64,000 bases of DNA from an uncultured Eubacteriales bacterium (GTDB lineage: Bacteria; Bacillota; Clostridia; Oscillospirales; Oscillospiraceae), in contig UROF01000002.1 in NCBI GenBank assembly GCA_900549475.1, forward strand, positions 62,001 to 126,000, written 5' to 3'. The position numbers were made by a program, and so were the translations under genes. Below the pieces are notes generated by a model. It had not been told where the DNA came from. It made no database searches and worked only from the letters and a program-made list of their open reading frames with translations. Positions 23,826 to 32,574 of the stretch are shown here, in pieces. The stretch's first letter is position 1; each line of letters starts with the position of its first letter.

Positions 23826-24383
23826 TTACACCGCCAGCAGTTCCTTCTCCTTCTTCTCCAGCAGAGCATCCAGCTCCTTGCACATGTCGTCGGTCATCTT
23901 CTGGATGTCCTTCTCTGCGATCTTCAGGTCATCTTCCGTCAGCTCGCCATTCTTCTTCTGGGCCTTGAAAGCTTCCACTGCATCCCGGCGGATGTTCCGG
24001 ATGGCCACCTTACCGCCTTCCGCATATTTTGCGATCTGCTTGACCAGCTCCTTACGACGCTCCTCTGTCAGCTGAGGGAAAGCAAGGCGGATGACACGAC
24101 CATCATTCTGAGGATTGATCCCCAGATCAGACTCCTGGATGGCTTTGCAAATCAGCTTCACTGCCGCGGCATCCCAAGGCTGGATCGCCAGGGTCCGGGG
24201 GTCCGGAGAGGAAATGGAAGCGATCTGGTGAATGGGGGTAGGAGTTCCATAGTAGTCCACCATGATCCGATCCAAAACAGCGGCGCTGGCACGGCCAGCA
24301 CGGACAGCAGCAAAGTCCGCCGCTACAGAATCGATGGATTTCTTCATTTTATCCTCATAAACTTTGTAATCGCTCTTATTCAT
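23826..24383 (-). CDS. frr: Ribosome recycling factor
   Basis: With EF-G it splits the post-termination ribosome. At 185 residues it is standard length; the two-domain pattern is clear: KMKKSIDSVAADFAAVRAGRASAAVLDRI, VDYYGTPTPIHQIASIS and IQPWDAAAVKLICKAIQESDLGINPQNDG, then RRKELVKQIAKYAEGGKVAIRNIRRDA. It starts 3 bases after the pyrH stop, the usual pyrH-frr coupling. Confidence 0.97.
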   Translation of the reverse strand: MNKSDYKVYEDKMKKSIDSVAADFAAVRAGRASAAVLDRIMVDYYGTPTPIHQIASISSPDPRTLAIQPWDAAAVKLICKAIQESDLGINPQNDGRVIRLAFPQLTEERRKELVKQIAKYAEGGKVAIRNIRRDAVEAFKAQKKNGELTEDDLKIAEKDIQKMTDDMCKELDALLEKKEKELLAV

Positions 24384-24386
24384 CTT

Positions 24387-25106
24387 TCAGTCCTCCTTCA
24401 CAATCGTTCCGATCTGCTCGCCCTTCAGTACACGGATAATATTATAGGGATCCTTCAGAGCAAAAAGTAAAACCGGGATATGGTTATCCATGGAAAGGCT
24501 GGTGGCAGTGGAATCCATCACCGCCAAGTGCTGGGCCAGCACATCATCATAGGTAATGCTGTCATACTTCACCGCGCCGGGGTCCTTATTGGGGTCCGCG
24601 CTGTATACGCCGTCCACGTTCTTGGCCAGCAGGATCACATCCGCATCGATCTCCGCAGCCCGCAGCACTGCCGCAGTGTCCGTGGAGAAAAAGGGATTGC
24701 CGGTACCGCAGCCAAAAATCACTACCCGGCCCTTCTCCAAATGACGGATGGCGCGGGAACGGATATAGGGCTCCGCCATGGCCCGCATCTCCACCGCCGT
24801 CTGGACCCGGACAGGTACGTCCTTCTGCTCCAGCACGTCGGCCAGGGCCAGAGCATTCATCACAGTGGCCATCATACCCATATGGTCGGCACGGGTACGC
24901 TCCATCCGGCCGCTGCCATCCTTGACGCCGCGCCAGAAATTACCGCCGCCTACCACAACGCCCACTTGGACGCCCATGGCCACCGCTTCCTTGATCACAT
25001 CACATACTTTTCCGATGACCTCGAAATCCAGGCCAAAATGTTTATCTCCAGCCAGAGCTTCCCCGCTGATCTTCAGCAGGACTCTCTTATATTTTGGTTC
25101 CTCCAT
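24387..25106 (-). CDS. pyrH: Uridylate kinase
   Basis: Phosphorylates UMP to UDP with ATP; hexameric, of the amino-acid-kinase fold and unrelated to eukaryotic UMP/CMP kinase. The 239-residue sequence begins MEEPKYKRVLLKISGEALAG and includes VVGGGNFWRGV, RADHMGMMATVMNALAL and FGCGTGNPFFSTDTAA, all family marks. The ATG at 25106 has GGAGGG just upstream; longer in-frame starts cross the promoter region. First gene of an eight-gene unit reaching polC. rpsB and tsf, often upstream, are not here. Confidence 0.97.
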   Translation of the reverse strand: MEEPKYKRVLLKISGEALAGDKHFGLDFEVIGKVCDVIKEAVAMGVQVGVVVGGGNFWRGVKDGSGRMERTRADHMGMMATVMNALALADVLEQKDVPVRVQTAVEMRAMAEPYIRSRAIRHLEKGRVVIFGCGTGNPFFSTDTAAVLRAAEIDADVILLAKNVDGVYSADPNKDPGAVKYDSITYDDVLAQHLAVMDSTATSLSMDNHIPVLLFALKDPYNIIRVLKGEQIGTIVKED

Positions 25107-25150
25107 AGGGCTCCCTCCGTTCGTTGTTCTGGGGCAATACACTGCCACTT

Positions 25151-25179
25151 ATTCTAATATATTTTCCCTGTTTTGAAAA
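25151..25179 (-). promoter_or_regulatory. Candidate promoter of the pyrH-polC operon
   Basis: On the minus strand TTTTCA (25174-25179) and TAGAAT (25151-25156) with a 17-base spacer; leader about 38 bases. Confidence 0.5.
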
Positions 25180-25231
25180 GTAGGTAATTGCAAATTTTTT
25201 GTGACCAGAGCAGATTCCTGCCTTTTCTGTC

Positions 25232-25260
25232 TTGCGCCAGAGGCGCCGCCGGGTTATACT
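25232..25260 (+). promoter_or_regulatory. Candidate promoter of the lipoprotein gene
   Basis: A weak -35 TTGCGC (25232-25237), 17 bases, and a good -10 TATACT (25255-25260), giving a leader of about 90 bases. Confidence 0.4.
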
Positions 25261-25356
25261 GCAAAAAGCAGTTTTCATTCTCTTATCCACTCAGGGAACA
25301 AATCCCAATGATTTGCGTCTGATTTACTGTAATCTGTTTATGAAGGAGTCCTCATT

Positions 25357-25848
25357 ATGAAAAAAACATTTTCCATCCTCATACTTTGTCTCACTCTGCT
25401 GCTGGCAGGCTGCGGCGTATCCAGCCAGGATGTTATGGATTCTATCCCAGCCCTCACGCTGGAGTCGGGGAGCAATTCCACCACACTTCCCTCTTTTGGC
25501 TATGAGTGGACTGTCACCAATCAGTGGGGCAACAGCAACAGCATTATTGCTGACACAGTCCATCCTCTGGAGTCCCAGGAAACCCTTACCACCGTTTCCC
25601 TCAGTTCCGGGGCAGAGGTAACCCTTACTTTCTCTAAAATCCCCGACAGTGTGACGGTTACCTACTGGAGCGCAGACGAAACTGACTTGGAAAACAGCAC
25701 CCAGGTGGAGACCTCCTTCCTGGATAATTCCTTCCATTTCACTGTCCCGGAGATCACTGGCCAGATAGTAGTGCTGATCAGTGGTTCCTGGACCAGCTAT
25801 GATAACGTCAGCGGAACTGTGTCCTACGCATTCTGCACAGCAGCTTGA
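25357..25848 (+). CDS. Small putative lipoprotein of unknown function
   Basis: A 163-residue protein with a lipoprotein signal peptide (MKKTFSILILCLTLLLAGC; lipobox LAGC, cysteine at residue 19). The mature part is polar and rich in Ser, Thr and Val, suggesting a compact beta-sandwich domain, exported and membrane-anchored. I recognise no family. GAAGGAG precedes the ATG. It stands alone on the plus strand between two minus-strand operons and ends in a bidirectional terminator. Confidence 0.8.
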   Translation: MKKTFSILILCLTLLLAGCGVSSQDVMDSIPALTLESGSNSTTLPSFGYEWTVTNQWGNSNSIIADTVHPLESQETLTTVSLSSGAEVTLTFSKIPDSVTVTYWSADETDLENSTQVETSFLDNSFHFTVPEITGQIVVLISGSWTSYDNVSGTVSYAFCTAA

Positions 25849-25870
25849 GTCCTTCCCTTCTACCGCCTGA

Positions 25871-25913
25871 AAAAACAGCCTGTCCACAAAATTGCTGTGG
25901 ACAGGCTGTTTTT
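25871..25913. terminator. Bidirectional terminator (lipoprotein / ysxC)
   Basis: AAAAACAGCCTGTCCACA (25871-25888) pairs perfectly with TGTGGACAGGCTGTTTTT (25896-25913). It sits between convergent genes and can serve both. Confidence 0.95.
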
Positions 25914-25918
25914 ATTCT

Positions 25919-26521
25919 TTATATGCCCGCATCTTCTTCTATCATCTGCTCCAACAGCTGGCAAAGAGATTCTCTGCCGATCCCTTTTTCCGCAGAGAAA
26001 GGAACCAACTGATCCTCCTCTCGCAGTCCTAAGGTCTGCCGGATCAAAGCCAAATTGGGTTCCACCTCAGACTTCTTCAGCTTGTCCAGCTTATTTGCCA
26101 CCACGATCACTGGGCAACCGGTATCAAAAAACCAGTTTGCCATCGTCACATCATCAGCGGTGGGTTTGTGGCGGGCGTCTACGATCATCACACCGCAGTG
26201 AATCAGTCCGGAGGCAAAATAGGCCTCCATCAAGCGCCCCCACCGGTCACGCTCCCCTTTTGACACCCGGGCATAACCATAGCCAGGCAGATCCACCAGA
26301 TAAGCCTTTTCACCCAGTGCAAAATAATTGATCTGGGTGGTCTTTCCCGGAGATGCACCGACCCGGGCCAGGTTTTTCCTCTCGGTAAGACAGTTGATCA
26401 CAGAACTTTTTCCAACGTTGGAACGGCCGGCAAATGCCAGCTGCTTACGCCCATCCCGCACAAAAGCGGAAGGCGATGCGGCGGAGAGAAGGAACTCCGC
26501 TTTCTGAAATGGGATGGCCAC
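25919..26521 (-). CDS. ysxC: Ribosome biogenesis GTPase YsxC/EngB
   Basis: An essential GTPase for 50S subunit assembly, 200 residues. G1 GRSNVGKSSVIN near residue 33, G2 GKTTQ, G3 DLPGYGYA, G4 NKLDKLKKSE and G5-like PFSAEKG are present. It follows lon by about 50 bases and ends the tig-clpP-clpX-lon-ysxC series at the bidirectional terminator. Confidence 0.96.
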   Translation of the reverse strand: MAIPFQKAEFLLSAASPSAFVRDGRKQLAFAGRSNVGKSSVINCLTERKNLARVGASPGKTTQINYFALGEKAYLVDLPGYGYARVSKGERDRWGRLMEAYFASGLIHCGVMIVDARHKPTADDVTMANWFFDTGCPVIVVANKLDKLKKSEVEPNLALIRQTLGLREEDQLVPFSAEKGIGRESLCQLLEQMIEEDAGI

Positions 26522-26570
26522 AGGTCATCTCCTCCTGATCTCCCCTGGCAAAATCTGCCGTGGGGGCATA

Positions 26571-28991
26571 TTATTGGCGCAAGGAAGAATCCTTTACAGC
26601 AGCCTCTGGAGGTACAAAAGCTGCCACAATTCCTTCCTTATCTTCCTTTTCCTGCTTTTGATCACGGCTGTCTACCACCTCTGTGCGAAGCAGTGCCTCG
26701 TCCAGGACAGTATCCACTGTCTCCGCCGGGACAAACCGCAGTGCCTCCCGGACCACAGGATCAATATCCTCCAGATCACGCAGGTTGTCCCGGGGAATGA
26801 TCACCGTGCGGATATCGCTGCGCTTGGCGGCCATGGTCTTTTCCTTCAGGCCTCCTATGGCCAGGACCCGGCCGCGCAGTGTCACCTCACCAGTCATAGC
26901 CACATCACTGCGCACCCGCACACCAGTGAGGGCCGACACTACAGCAGTGGTGATAGCGACACCAGCAGAAGGACCATCCTTAGGCACCGCCCCTTCGGGG
27001 AAGTGAATGTGAATATCCCGGTTCTTATAAAACTCCGGATCAATGCCCAACTGGGCCGCCCGGCTGCGGATACAGCTGATGGCAGCGTGGGCAGACTCCT
27101 TCATCACATCTCCCAGGTTGCCGGTAAGCTCCAGCTTGCCGCTGCCCTCCATCACATTGACCTCTACCTCCAGCAGTTCACCGCCGACCTCGGTCCATGC
27201 CAGACCATTGACCACGCCCACCGGGTCTTTATCCAGCACCGGCGGCAGAAAACGCCGGACACCCAAGAACTCTTCCAGGTTTCCTTCTGTAATGCTTACT
27301 CGCTTTACAGTCTTTGATACCAAACGCATTGCAGCTTTTCGGCACAGCTTACCCATCGTCCGCTCCAGGGTGCGGACACCGGACTCCCGGGTATACCCCG
27401 AAATAGCTGCACGAATGGCGTCATCACTGACGCGAAGCGCCGTTTTGGGAATCCCGTGCTCCTTCATCTGCTTGGGCAAGAGATATCTGCGGGCGATCTG
27501 CAGCTTTTCCTCATCGGTGTAGCTGGTCAGCTCGATGACCTCCATACGATCCAGCAGCGGGCGAGGAATGGTAGCGGTGGTATTGGCCGTGGTGATAAAC
27601 ATCACTTTGCTGAGATCCAGAGGGATCTCCAGGAAGTGGTCACGGAAGGCATAGTTCTGTTCGCTGTCCAGCACCTCCAGCATAGCGGAGGCAGGATCGC
27701 CTCGATAATCGTTGCCCATCTTATCGATCTCATCCAGCAGCAGAAGCGGATTCATACTGCCGCTCTGGCTGATGGCTGTCACGATACGGCCGGGCATGGC
27801 ACCTATGTAGGTCTTCCGATGTCCCCGGATATCCGCCTCGTCCCGGACACCGCCCAAACTCAGCCGGGCCAGCTTCCGGTTCAGTGCCGATGCCACGGAG
27901 ATCGCGATAGAAGTCTTACCCACACCCGGAGGGCCTACCAGACAGATGATCTGCCCCTTGGCCTCCGGATTCAGCTGCCGCACAGCAATAAATTCCAGAA
28001 TACGCTCCTTGACCTTCTCCAAGCCATAGTGGTCATGGTCCAGAATCTTTCTGGCAGCGGCCACACTGGCCCGCTCATTCGTCTCCACGCCCCAGGGCAT
28101 ATCCAGGCAGACATCCAGATAATTGCGGATCACCGCCGCTTCAGCACTGCCAAAGGGCTGCTTGGCCAGGCGGTCCACTTCCTTGAGGAGCTTTGTCTCA
28201 ATCTCCTCTCCCAGCTTCCGCTCCTGAATCTTCCGGCGATAATCGTTCAGCTCACTGTCATCATCCTCGCCCAATTCCCGCTGGAGCAGGCGAATTTGTT
28301 CACGGATAATATGGTCCTTCTGGACCTCACCCATCTGCTGGCGGATCTTCCCTTCCAGCTCCTGCTCATAGCCCAGGACTTCTGTCTCACGGGCCAGCAG
28401 CTCATTGACCTTCCGCAGCCGGGGAACAGGACGCTCCTCCTCCAAGATCATCTGCCGGTCCTCATGACGCAGCACAATGTTCTGAGCAATAAAATCTGCC
28501 AGATGGCCAGGGTCCCGGTCGTCCATTACAGCTGCCGCGATATCCTCGCTCAGTCGGGTAGCAAGGTTAGCATATTCACTGAAGTTGGTATAGGTCTGCC
28601 GCAGCAGCGCCTCCAGCTGAAAGTCCGATATCCGGCTCTTCAGCTCCTTCATAGGCTCCACGTTTCCCTGGAGATAAGGCTCTGTCTGCCACAGACGCCG
28701 CAGGCGGGCCCTGCTGCGGCCCTCCATCATCACGCGTACAGAATTTTCACTGATCCGCAGAATCTGACGGATCACAGAAATTGTTCCCACGGCGTAGAGA
28801 TCCTTCTCCCCGGGCTGGGGGACATTGATCTCCCGCTGGGCCACCAGGAAAATCTGCTGGTCACTCTCCATAGCTCTCTCCAAGGCACGAATGGAGATCT
28901 CCCGCTCTACATCAAAACTAAGGATGCAGTTGGGAAAAATCGTCAGTCCCCGCAGAGCCAGGACAGGCATATTCATTGATACATTTTCCAT
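26571..28991 (-). CDS. lon: ATP-dependent protease Lon (LonA)
   Basis: Hexameric AAA+ serine protease degrading misfolded and regulatory proteins. Of 806 residues: N-terminal substrate-binding LAN domain from MPVLALRGLTIFPNCI to about 200, coiled region to 300, AAA+ module with Walker A GPPGVGKTS near 355 and LLLDEIDKMG, and the protease domain with catalytic Ser in PKDGPSAGVA near 680 and Lys in GGLKEKTMAAKR near 722. The ATG at 28991 has AAGGAG 9 bases upstream, so the 31-residue longer reading is rejected. A 145-base gap with three hairpins separates it from clpX. Confidence 0.96.
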   Translation of the reverse strand: MENVSMNMPVLALRGLTIFPNCILSFDVEREISIRALERAMESDQQIFLVAQREINVPQPGEKDLYAVGTISVIRQILRISENSVRVMMEGRSRARLRRLWQTEPYLQGNVEPMKELKSRISDFQLEALLRQTYTNFSEYANLATRLSEDIAAAVMDDRDPGHLADFIAQNIVLRHEDRQMILEEERPVPRLRKVNELLARETEVLGYEQELEGKIRQQMGEVQKDHIIREQIRLLQRELGEDDDSELNDYRRKIQERKLGEEIETKLLKEVDRLAKQPFGSAEAAVIRNYLDVCLDMPWGVETNERASVAAARKILDHDHYGLEKVKERILEFIAVRQLNPEAKGQIICLVGPPGVGKTSIAISVASALNRKLARLSLGGVRDEADIRGHRKTYIGAMPGRIVTAISQSGSMNPLLLLDEIDKMGNDYRGDPASAMLEVLDSEQNYAFRDHFLEIPLDLSKVMFITTANTTATIPRPLLDRMEVIELTSYTDEEKLQIARRYLLPKQMKEHGIPKTALRVSDDAIRAAISGYTRESGVRTLERTMGKLCRKAAMRLVSKTVKRVSITEGNLEEFLGVRRFLPPVLDKDPVGVVNGLAWTEVGGELLEVEVNVMEGSGKLELTGNLGDVMKESAHAAISCIRSRAAQLGIDPEFYKNRDIHIHFPEGAVPKDGPSAGVAITTAVVSALTGVRVRSDVAMTGEVTLRGRVLAIGGLKEKTMAAKRSDIRTVIIPRDNLRDLEDIDPVVREALRFVPAETVDTVLDEALLRTEVVDSRDQKQEKEDKEGIVAAFVPPEAAVKDSSLRQ

Positions 28992-29007
28992 ATGTAGGGT
29001 CTCCTTT

Positions 29008-29108
29008 CTCCGGCGCCGCACCGGAGGGTCCCTGCGGCTGTCTGCCGCAGGCAACTTTTTTGGCATATCGGCCAATATAGGCAAAGGGGGGCAGTTCCGC
29101 CCCCCTTT
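29008..29108. other. Three stable hairpins in the clpX-lon gap
   Basis: CTCCGG/CCGGAG (29008-29013, 29021-29026), CCTGCGGC/GCCGCAGG (29031-29038, 29044-29051) and AAAGGGGGGC/GCCCCCCTTT (29083-29092, 29099-29108). None has a T-run in the direction of clpX-lon transcription, so partial attenuation or mRNA processing is more likely than termination. Function not established. Confidence 0.5.
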
Positions 29109-29136
29109 ATCTTAACATTTCTTTCCCGACAGGCAG

Positions 29137-30420
29137 TCAGGATGCGTGGCCGGATACCGGCGGACTGGAAAGCTGTCCTTCTCCGGCACTTCCATGGATG
29201 ATCTCAGGGCCGCACTCACCGTTGACACAGGCCGGTGTGACCACTACCTTCTTCACTGTGGGGTCAGAGGGGATATCAAACATGATCTTTGTCAGGATCC
29301 CCTCCATCACAGCCCGAAGGCCACGGGCACCGATATTCCGCTCAATGGCTTTGTCGGCTACCGCCTCCAGTGCGCCCTCCTCAAACTCCAAATCCACTCC
29401 ATCATACTCCAGCAGCTTTTTATACTGCTTGACCAGAGCATTCTTGGGTTCTGTAAGAATCCGCACCAGATCCTCCCGTTTCAGGGAATCCAGCGGTGCG
29501 ATCACCGGCAAACGGCCCACCAACTCCGGAATGATGCCGAATTTCAGCAAATCATGAGGCTGGACTTCCTTCAAAATCGCACCCACATCCCGGTCCTTCT
29601 TGCTCTGCAGCTGGGAATCAAAGCCGATCCCCCGCTTATCGGTACGCCGCTCGATGATCTTATCCAGGCCATCAAAGGCGCCGCCGCAGATGAAGAGAAT
29701 ATTCCGGGTATTGATCTGTATGAATTCCTGATGAGGATGCTTGCGGCCTCCCTGGGGGGGAACATTGGCCACCGTACCCTCCAGAATCTTCAGAAGGGCC
29801 TGCTGCACACCTTCGCCGGAGACATCCCGGGTAATGGAGGTGTTCTCGCTCTTGCGTGCGATCTTATCGATCTCATCCACATAAATGATGCCGTGCTCCG
29901 CCAGGTCCACATCATAGTCCGCTGCCTGCAGGAGACGCAGGAGAATATTCTCCACATCGTCACCCACATAACCCGCCTCCGTGAGGGTGGTTGCGTCAGC
30001 AATGGCAAAGGGGACCTGCAAAATCCGGGCCAGAGTCTGGGCGAAGAGGGTCTTACCGCTTCCGGTAGGCCCGATCATGAGAATGTTGCTCTTCTGGAGC
30101 TCCACATCCTCACCGCCGCCGTAGTAAATGCGCTTATAGTGGTTATAGACGGACACCGACAGAGCTACCTTGGCAGATTCCTGTCCGATGACATACTGAT
30201 CCAGGATCTCCTTGATCTCCCGGGGAGTCGGCAGTTTTTCCGGCGCCTCCAATGTCAGGTTGGCATCCGGTTTGCCAAGTTCCTCCTCCAGAACGCTCAT
30301 GCACAGCTGGACACACTGGTCACAGATGCGGGCGCCGGGCGCCTGGATCATCCGCCGCACTTCTTCCTCCCGCTTGCCGCAGAAAGAACAGCGCAGGGAC
30401 TTTTTCGTCTCGTCACTCAT
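29137..30420 (-). CDS. clpX: ATP-dependent Clp protease ATP-binding subunit ClpX
   Basis: AAA+ unfoldase that recognises substrates and feeds ClpP. The 427-residue protein has the N-terminal zinc-binding domain CSFCGKREEEVRRM...CDQCVQLC, Walker A GPTGSGKTLFAQ near 115, Walker B IIYVDEIDKIA near 180, pore loop GYVGDD, and sensor-2 GARGLRAVMEGI. The ClpP-docking IGF loop corresponds to KRGIGFDSQ near 265. It follows clpP by 21 bases. Confidence 0.97.
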   Translation of the reverse strand: MSDETKKSLRCSFCGKREEEVRRMIQAPGARICDQCVQLCMSVLEEELGKPDANLTLEAPEKLPTPREIKEILDQYVIGQESAKVALSVSVYNHYKRIYYGGGEDVELQKSNILMIGPTGSGKTLFAQTLARILQVPFAIADATTLTEAGYVGDDVENILLRLLQAADYDVDLAEHGIIYVDEIDKIARKSENTSITRDVSGEGVQQALLKILEGTVANVPPQGGRKHPHQEFIQINTRNILFICGGAFDGLDKIIERRTDKRGIGFDSQLQSKKDRDVGAILKEVQPHDLLKFGIIPELVGRLPVIAPLDSLKREDLVRILTEPKNALVKQYKKLLEYDGVDLEFEEGALEAVADKAIERNIGARGLRAVMEGILTKIMFDIPSDPTVKKVVVTPACVNGECGPEIIHGSAGEGQLSSPPVSGHAS

Positions 30421-30441
30421 GGACTGTTTTCCCCTCTTCGC

Positions 30442-31023
30442 TTATCTCGAATAGATGACCTTGTCGATGAGGCCGTACTCCTTGGCCTCCTCAGCAGTCA
30501 TAAAGTTGTCCCGCTCACAGTCGGCGGTGACGGTCTCCAGGCTCTTACCGGTGTTGTCAGCCAGGATATGGTTCAACCGGCGCTTGATGACCTCCAGCCG
30601 CTTGAGGTGGATGGCCATATCCGTGACCTGACCCTGGGTGCCGGCAGAAGGCTGGTGGATCATGATCTCCGCATTGGGCAGCGCCAGCCGCTTGCCCTTG
30701 GCACCGGCGGCCAGCAGGAACGCACCCATACTGGCAGCCAGGCCCACACAGATGGTGGACACATCGCACTTGACGTACTGCATGGTATCATAAATGGCCA
30801 TGCCCGCCGTCACAGAGCCGCCGGGACTGTTGATATACATCTGGATATCCTTGTCAGGGTCCTGGGCCTCCAGATACAGAAGCTGCGCCACAACCAGGCT
30901 GGCAGTGGTGTCGTTGACCTCCTCACCCAGGAAAATAATGCGGTCGTTGAGCAGACGGGAAAAGATATCATAGGAACGCTCTCCCCGGTTGGTCTGCTCT
31001 ACTACGTAAGGTACCAAGCTCAT
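30442..31023 (-). CDS. clpP: ATP-dependent Clp protease proteolytic subunit ClpP
   Basis: Tetradecameric serine protease chamber partnered by ClpX. The 193-residue sequence begins MSLVPYVVEQTNRGERSYDIFSRLL. Catalytic Ser lies in GLAASMGAFLLAAG (near 98), His in EIMIHQPSAG (near 123) and Asp in ERDNFM (near 172). Standard length and order, upstream of clpX. Confidence 0.97.
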   Translation of the reverse strand: MSLVPYVVEQTNRGERSYDIFSRLLNDRIIFLGEEVNDTTASLVVAQLLYLEAQDPDKDIQMYINSPGGSVTAGMAIYDTMQYVKCDVSTICVGLAASMGAFLLAAGAKGKRLALPNAEIMIHQPSAGTQGQVTDMAIHLKRLEVIKRRLNHILADNTGKSLETVTADCERDNFMTAEEAKEYGLIDKVIYSR

Positions 31024-31058
31024 AAATGAATTACCTCCTGCTTGAATAGGGACCCTCC

Positions 31059-31127
31059 CCCGCCTGTCCGGCGGGAATCACACTCCACAGCAGTATAACC
31101 GGATCCCGGAGGGTTTAGTACCGGGAT
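31059..31127. other. Two hairpins in the tig-clpP gap
   Basis: CCCGCC/GGCGGG (31059-31064, 31070-31075) and ATCCCGG/CCGGGAT (31103-31109, 31121-31127), without a T-run. They sit just before the clpP ribosome site and may separate expression of tig and clpP by processing or partial termination. Confidence 0.45.
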
Positions 31128-31133
31128 TTCAGA

Positions 31134-32474
31134 TTACTCCGCACTCTCGGCGGGAGCCTCCTCAGCGGGGGCCTCCTTCTTCTCCTCGGCCTTTACCTCA
31201 GGCTTGACGGCAACAGCGCTGTCCACTACAACGGCAATGGCCTTGCTGCGGACTACCTGCTCCTTGATCACCTCGGCCTCGATGTACTTCTTGAGGTTCT
31301 CTACCTCCATGCCGTATTGCTTGGCCATCTTGGCGTACTCAGCCTCCACATCCTCGTCGGTGGCCTCGATGTTCTCCGCCTTGATGATAGCACCCACAGC
31401 CAGATCCATCCGCACCTGACGGGCAGCGGGCTCCTTAGCCTGCTCCAGCAGGGCAGCCTCGTCGGTGTTGGTCATCTTCTTGTACTGCTCAAAGGACAGG
31501 CCCTGGGACTGCAGCTGCATCTTGAAGTTATCGGCAAAGCGCTTGGCCTGCTCCTCCACCATAGCGTCGGGGATATCGCAGGTCAGGCCCTCGGCCACCT
31601 TCTCCATGAGGATGTCCTCAAAGGCGCGGCTGGCAGCCTCCTCACGCTCGGCGATCAGCTTGGCCTTGACGTCCTTCTTCAGCTCAGCCAGAGTGTCAAA
31701 CTCGCTGACATCCTTGGCAAACTCATCATCGATGGCAGGCACTTCCTTGACCTTCACGGCGTTGACCTTCACATGGAACACCACAGCCTTGCCAGCCAGA
31801 TCCGCATGATAGTCCTCGGGGAAGGTGATATCAATATCCTTCTCCTCCTCAGCCTTCATGCCGATGAGCTGCTCCTCAAAGCCGGGAACGAAGCTGCCGG
31901 AGCCAATGGCGAGGTCATAGTCCTCACCCTTGCCGCCCTCGAAAGCCTTGCCATCCAGGAAGCCCTCGAAATTGATGTTGGCGGTATCGCCCTTCTTCAC
32001 CGCCCGGTCCACACTGACCATGCGGCTGTTGCGCTCGGCCATCTCCTTGAGACGGGCATTGACGTCGGCAGCCATCACCTTGACCTCAGCCTTGGGGGCC
32101 TCCAGGCCCTTGTACTGGCCCAGAGTCACCTCGGGGTACACTGCCACAGTGGCCTTGAAGGAGAAGCCGTCCTTACCAACTTCCAGCAGCTCCACCTCGG
32201 GATAACCCACCACGTCCAGCTCCTTCTCCTTGACTGCCTCCATATAGGCGTCAGGCAGAGCGATATTCACGGCCTCCTCATAGAACACCTCAGGCCCGTA
32301 CATAGACTCGATCATCTTGCGGGGGGCCTTGCCGGGACGGAAGCCGGGCATATTGATCTTACCACGCTGCTTTCTGTAGGCCTTCTCAACAGCGGCCTCA
32401 AAATCGGCAGCGCTCACTTCCACGGTCAGCTCGACCATGCTCTTCTCGTGTTTCTCACAGTTTTTCACACTCAT
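31134..32474 (-). CDS. tig: Trigger factor (ribosome-associated chaperone)
   Basis: Peptidyl-prolyl isomerase and chaperone that meets nascent chains at the ribosome exit. Of 446 residues: ribosome-binding N-terminal domain with signature KINMPGFRPGKAPRKMIE near 38, FKBP-like domain around 155-240 (GDTANINFEGFLDGKAFEGG), and an alpha-helical C-terminal domain. The last 25 residues are Ala/Glu/Lys-rich (KAEEKKEAPAEEAPAE), a disordered tail. First gene of the quality-control series. Confidence 0.97.
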   Translation of the reverse strand: MSVKNCEKHEKSMVELTVEVSAADFEAAVEKAYRKQRGKINMPGFRPGKAPRKMIESMYGPEVFYEEAVNIALPDAYMEAVKEKELDVVGYPEVELLEVGKDGFSFKATVAVYPEVTLGQYKGLEAPKAEVKVMAADVNARLKEMAERNSRMVSVDRAVKKGDTANINFEGFLDGKAFEGGKGEDYDLAIGSGSFVPGFEEQLIGMKAEEEKDIDITFPEDYHADLAGKAVVFHVKVNAVKVKEVPAIDDEFAKDVSEFDTLAELKKDVKAKLIAEREEAASRAFEDILMEKVAEGLTCDIPDAMVEEQAKRFADNFKMQLQSQGLSFEQYKKMTNTDEAALLEQAKEPAARQVRMDLAVGAIIKAENIEATDEDVEAEYAKMAKQYGMEVENLKKYIEAEVIKEQVVRSKAIAVVVDSAVAVKPEVKAEEKKEAPAEEAPAESAE

Positions 32475-32522
32475 GTTTATTTCCTCCGTTTACTGTCGGC
32501 CTTCACAGTCAGCCAGCATAGT

Positions 32523-32531
32523 ATTGTATCA
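32523..32531 (-). promoter_or_regulatory. Candidate extended -10 promoter of tig
   Basis: On the minus strand TGA-TACAAT (TG motif plus hexamer; hexamer at 32523-32528), about 50 bases before the tig start. The -35 is poor, as expected for extended -10 promoters. Confidence 0.45.
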
Positions 32532-32574
32532 CAGGAAAATCTAAAATTCTAGTACCTAGACAAATTATTTTCCA

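Noticed and set aside
23806..23883. Longer N-terminus for UppS
   Set aside because: It would overlap frr by more than 50 bases and add Gly-rich sequence foreign to the family.
29000..32560. Possible CIRCE or CtsR heat-shock operators upstream of tig, clpP, clpX or lon
   Set aside because: I looked for TTAGCACTC-type inverted repeats and GGTCAAA direct repeats in these gaps and saw none.
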